From the NCBI RefSeq assembly GCF_024721155.1, contig NZ_JAHVAP010000005.1:62001-126000 (forward strand): a stretch of 64,000 nt of DNA, given 5' to 3'. Within the stretch, counting starts at the first letter, position 1. Each line of letters starts with the position of its first letter. Positions 62,947 to 64,000 of the stretch are shown piece by piece. The notes under the pieces are model-generated. The model was given only the letters and a program-made list of their open reading frames with translations. It was not told the DNA's origin and searched no databases. Source of the DNA: Mucilaginibacter phenanthrenivorans (lineage in GTDB: Bacteria; Bacteroidota; Bacteroidia; Sphingobacteriales; Sphingobacteriaceae). The translations under genes and the position numbers were made by a program.

Positions 62947-64000
62947 CTAACTCTCCGGCTATAACGTTTAAACTACTCATGTTAATAATTGCATCAGATA
63001 ATAACATCCCACGGCTCATCGGCGCGTACATCTGGTAATTGATAAAGCTTGGCCTGCGGAAGTGCAACCTGTACGGCGATCTGCCGCCATCGTTCACCAA
63101 ATAAAAGCCCAATTCGCCATTTGCTCCCTCCACCGAATGATAAACCTCGGTTGTTGGGGTTGGCACTTCGCCCATCACAATTTTAAAGTGATAGATCAAA
63201 GCTTCCATGTTATTATAAACTTCCTCCTTCGGAGGCAGGTAAAAATCAGGTACGTCCGCATGGAAAATATCGGTAGGCTCTTTTTCCAGCTTTGTTAAAG
63301 CTTGCTCTATAATGCGCAGGCTCTGCCACATTTCTTCGTTACGTACCAAAAAGCGGTTGTAAACATCGCCATTGGTACCAACAGGTACTTCAAATTCAAA
63401 ATCTTCGTATGATGAGTATGGGTTCATCGCCCTAACATCATAATCAACACCGGCAGCGCGCAATAACGGGCCGCTCCAGCTATAGTTCAATGCTTCCTCG
63501 GCAGTAACTGCAGCTACATCTTTGGTACGGTCAACAAAGATCCTGTTCCTGTTAAATAAAGATTCAAACTCCTTTAATGTAACCGGGAAGTCCTTTAAAA
63601 ATTTACGCAGCTTGGCAAAAGCAATAGTGTTGAAATTACGCTCGAAACCGCCGATACGACCTATGTTAGTTGTTAAGCGGGAACCGCAAACTTCCTCGTA
63701 TATTTCGTAGATCGACTCACGGTGTTCCATCATGTAAAGGAAACCGGTGAATGCGCCGGTATCAACACCCAATACACCGTTACAGATGATGTGGTCGCTG
63801 ATGCGGGCAAGCTCCATTACTATTACACGCAGGTAATCCACACGCTTCGGGGTTTCAATTCCTAAAAGCTTTTCAACCGTCATGTGCCAGCCCATATTGT
63901 TTATGGGTGATGAGCAGTAGTTTAAACGGTCGGTTAATGGGGTTATCTGGTAAAACGGCCTGTGTTCGGCAATTTTTTCAAAGGCACGGTGTATGTAACC
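62939..64000 (-). CDS. nuoD: NADH-quinone oxidoreductase subunit D, 5' end outside window
   Basis: The visible 353 codons include YIHRAFEKIAEHRPFYQITP, LTDRLNYCSSPINNMGW and the C-terminal quinone-site region YHFKIVMGEVPTPTTEVYHSVEGANG written in part. The frame stays open to the right edge, so the Met at 63895 is internal and the gene continues beyond the window. NuoD lines the quinone cavity together with NuoB, which should lie upstream. Confidence 0.96.
   Translation of the reverse strand, partial: GYIHRAFEKIAEHRPFYQITPLTDRLNYCSSPINNMGWHMTVEKLLGIETPKRVDYLRVIVMELARISDHIICNGVLGVDTGAFTGFLYMMEHRESIYEIYEEVCGSRLTTNIGRIGGFERNFNTIAFAKLRKFLKDFPVTLKEFESLFNRNRIFVDRTKDVAAVTAEEALNYSWSGPLLRAAGVDYDVRAMNPYSSYEDFEFEVPVGTNGDVYNRFLVRNEEMWQSLRIIEQALTKLEKEPTDIFHADVPDFYLPPKEEVYNNMEALIYHFKIVMGEVPTPTTEVYHSVEGANGELGFYLVNDGGRSPYRLHFRRPSFINYQMYAPMSRGMLLSDAIINMSSLNVIAGELDA

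Overview
The window reads as chromosomal DNA of a Bacteroidota bacterium, most likely family Sphingobacteriaceae (Mucilaginibacter/Pedobacter type; this is inference from gene content). Signs are a PorV plus GldJ-like type IX secretion pair, TAnnTTTG promoter boxes, a Nuo complex with a short NuoG, a one-piece GH18-like/deacetylase/glycosyltransferase fusion and GatA-based tRNA amidation. I found no rRNA, tRNA, CRISPR array or prophage.

Layout. 1-7.6 kb (minus strand): a lytic transglycosylase cut by the window edge, gatA, two TatA-type genes, an EnvC-like coiled-coil protein with a degenerate LytM domain, a DUF4292-type lipoprotein, a TPR protein and dut. 7.6-21.5 kb: housekeeping genes (Wzx-like flippase, acylphosphatase, amidohydrolase, rlmN, comF-type, response regulator, glyA, scpA, dxs), then a Wzi/RemB-like barrel and gmd for surface polysaccharide. 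21.7-26.3 kb: a UvrD-type helicase fused to an Fe-S nuclease, and an M28 peptidase. 26.3-27.0 kb: a REP-associated tyrosine transposase bracketed by inverted palindromes that abut the stop codons of both neighbours. 27-31.6 kb: an ABC exporter operon with a small membrane ORF, a LytS/LytTR two-component pair and an acyltransferase. 31.8-34 kb: NUDIX, a secreted protein and an esterase.

34-39.8 kb is the most unusual coding region. Codirectional genes encode an alpha/beta hydrolase, an ATP-grasp ligase with a Lys-rich tail, a YbdK/GCS2 carboxylate-amine ligase, a class I glutamine amidotransferase and a second ATP-grasp-like protein. An MNT/HEPN toxin-antitoxin pair sits among them. Together they look like a pathway that builds an amide-linked small molecule or peptide tag of unknown identity. 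40-47.3 kb holds a FeoB-associated-type miniprotein, the trifunctional polysaccharide enzyme, ispF, porV and gldJ. 47.3-52.2 kb holds a biotin carrier, a DUF4159 protein, rsmE, a CorC/HlyC protein, ppa and a DedA protein. 52.4-64 kb is the nuo operon (nuoD to nuoN, minus strand), with an extra 59-residue membrane ORF wedged between nuoE and nuoF.

Non-coding structure is rich. At least eleven gene ends carry repeats phased at 7 (or 14) bp. The word differs from place to place (GACNNNN, AGAGATT, AGTTCAT, AAAGCTA, AGAAGCA and others), and the repeats are often folded into hairpins. One such array has become the coding sequence of a signal peptide. Three copies of an element with GTCATTGCGAG inverted termini, a GC-rich palindrome inside the nuo operon and several clean terminators are also present. 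Two genes (rlmN and the FeoB-associated ORF) have a TAnnTTTG box exactly four bases before a GTG start, which suggests leaderless mRNAs.
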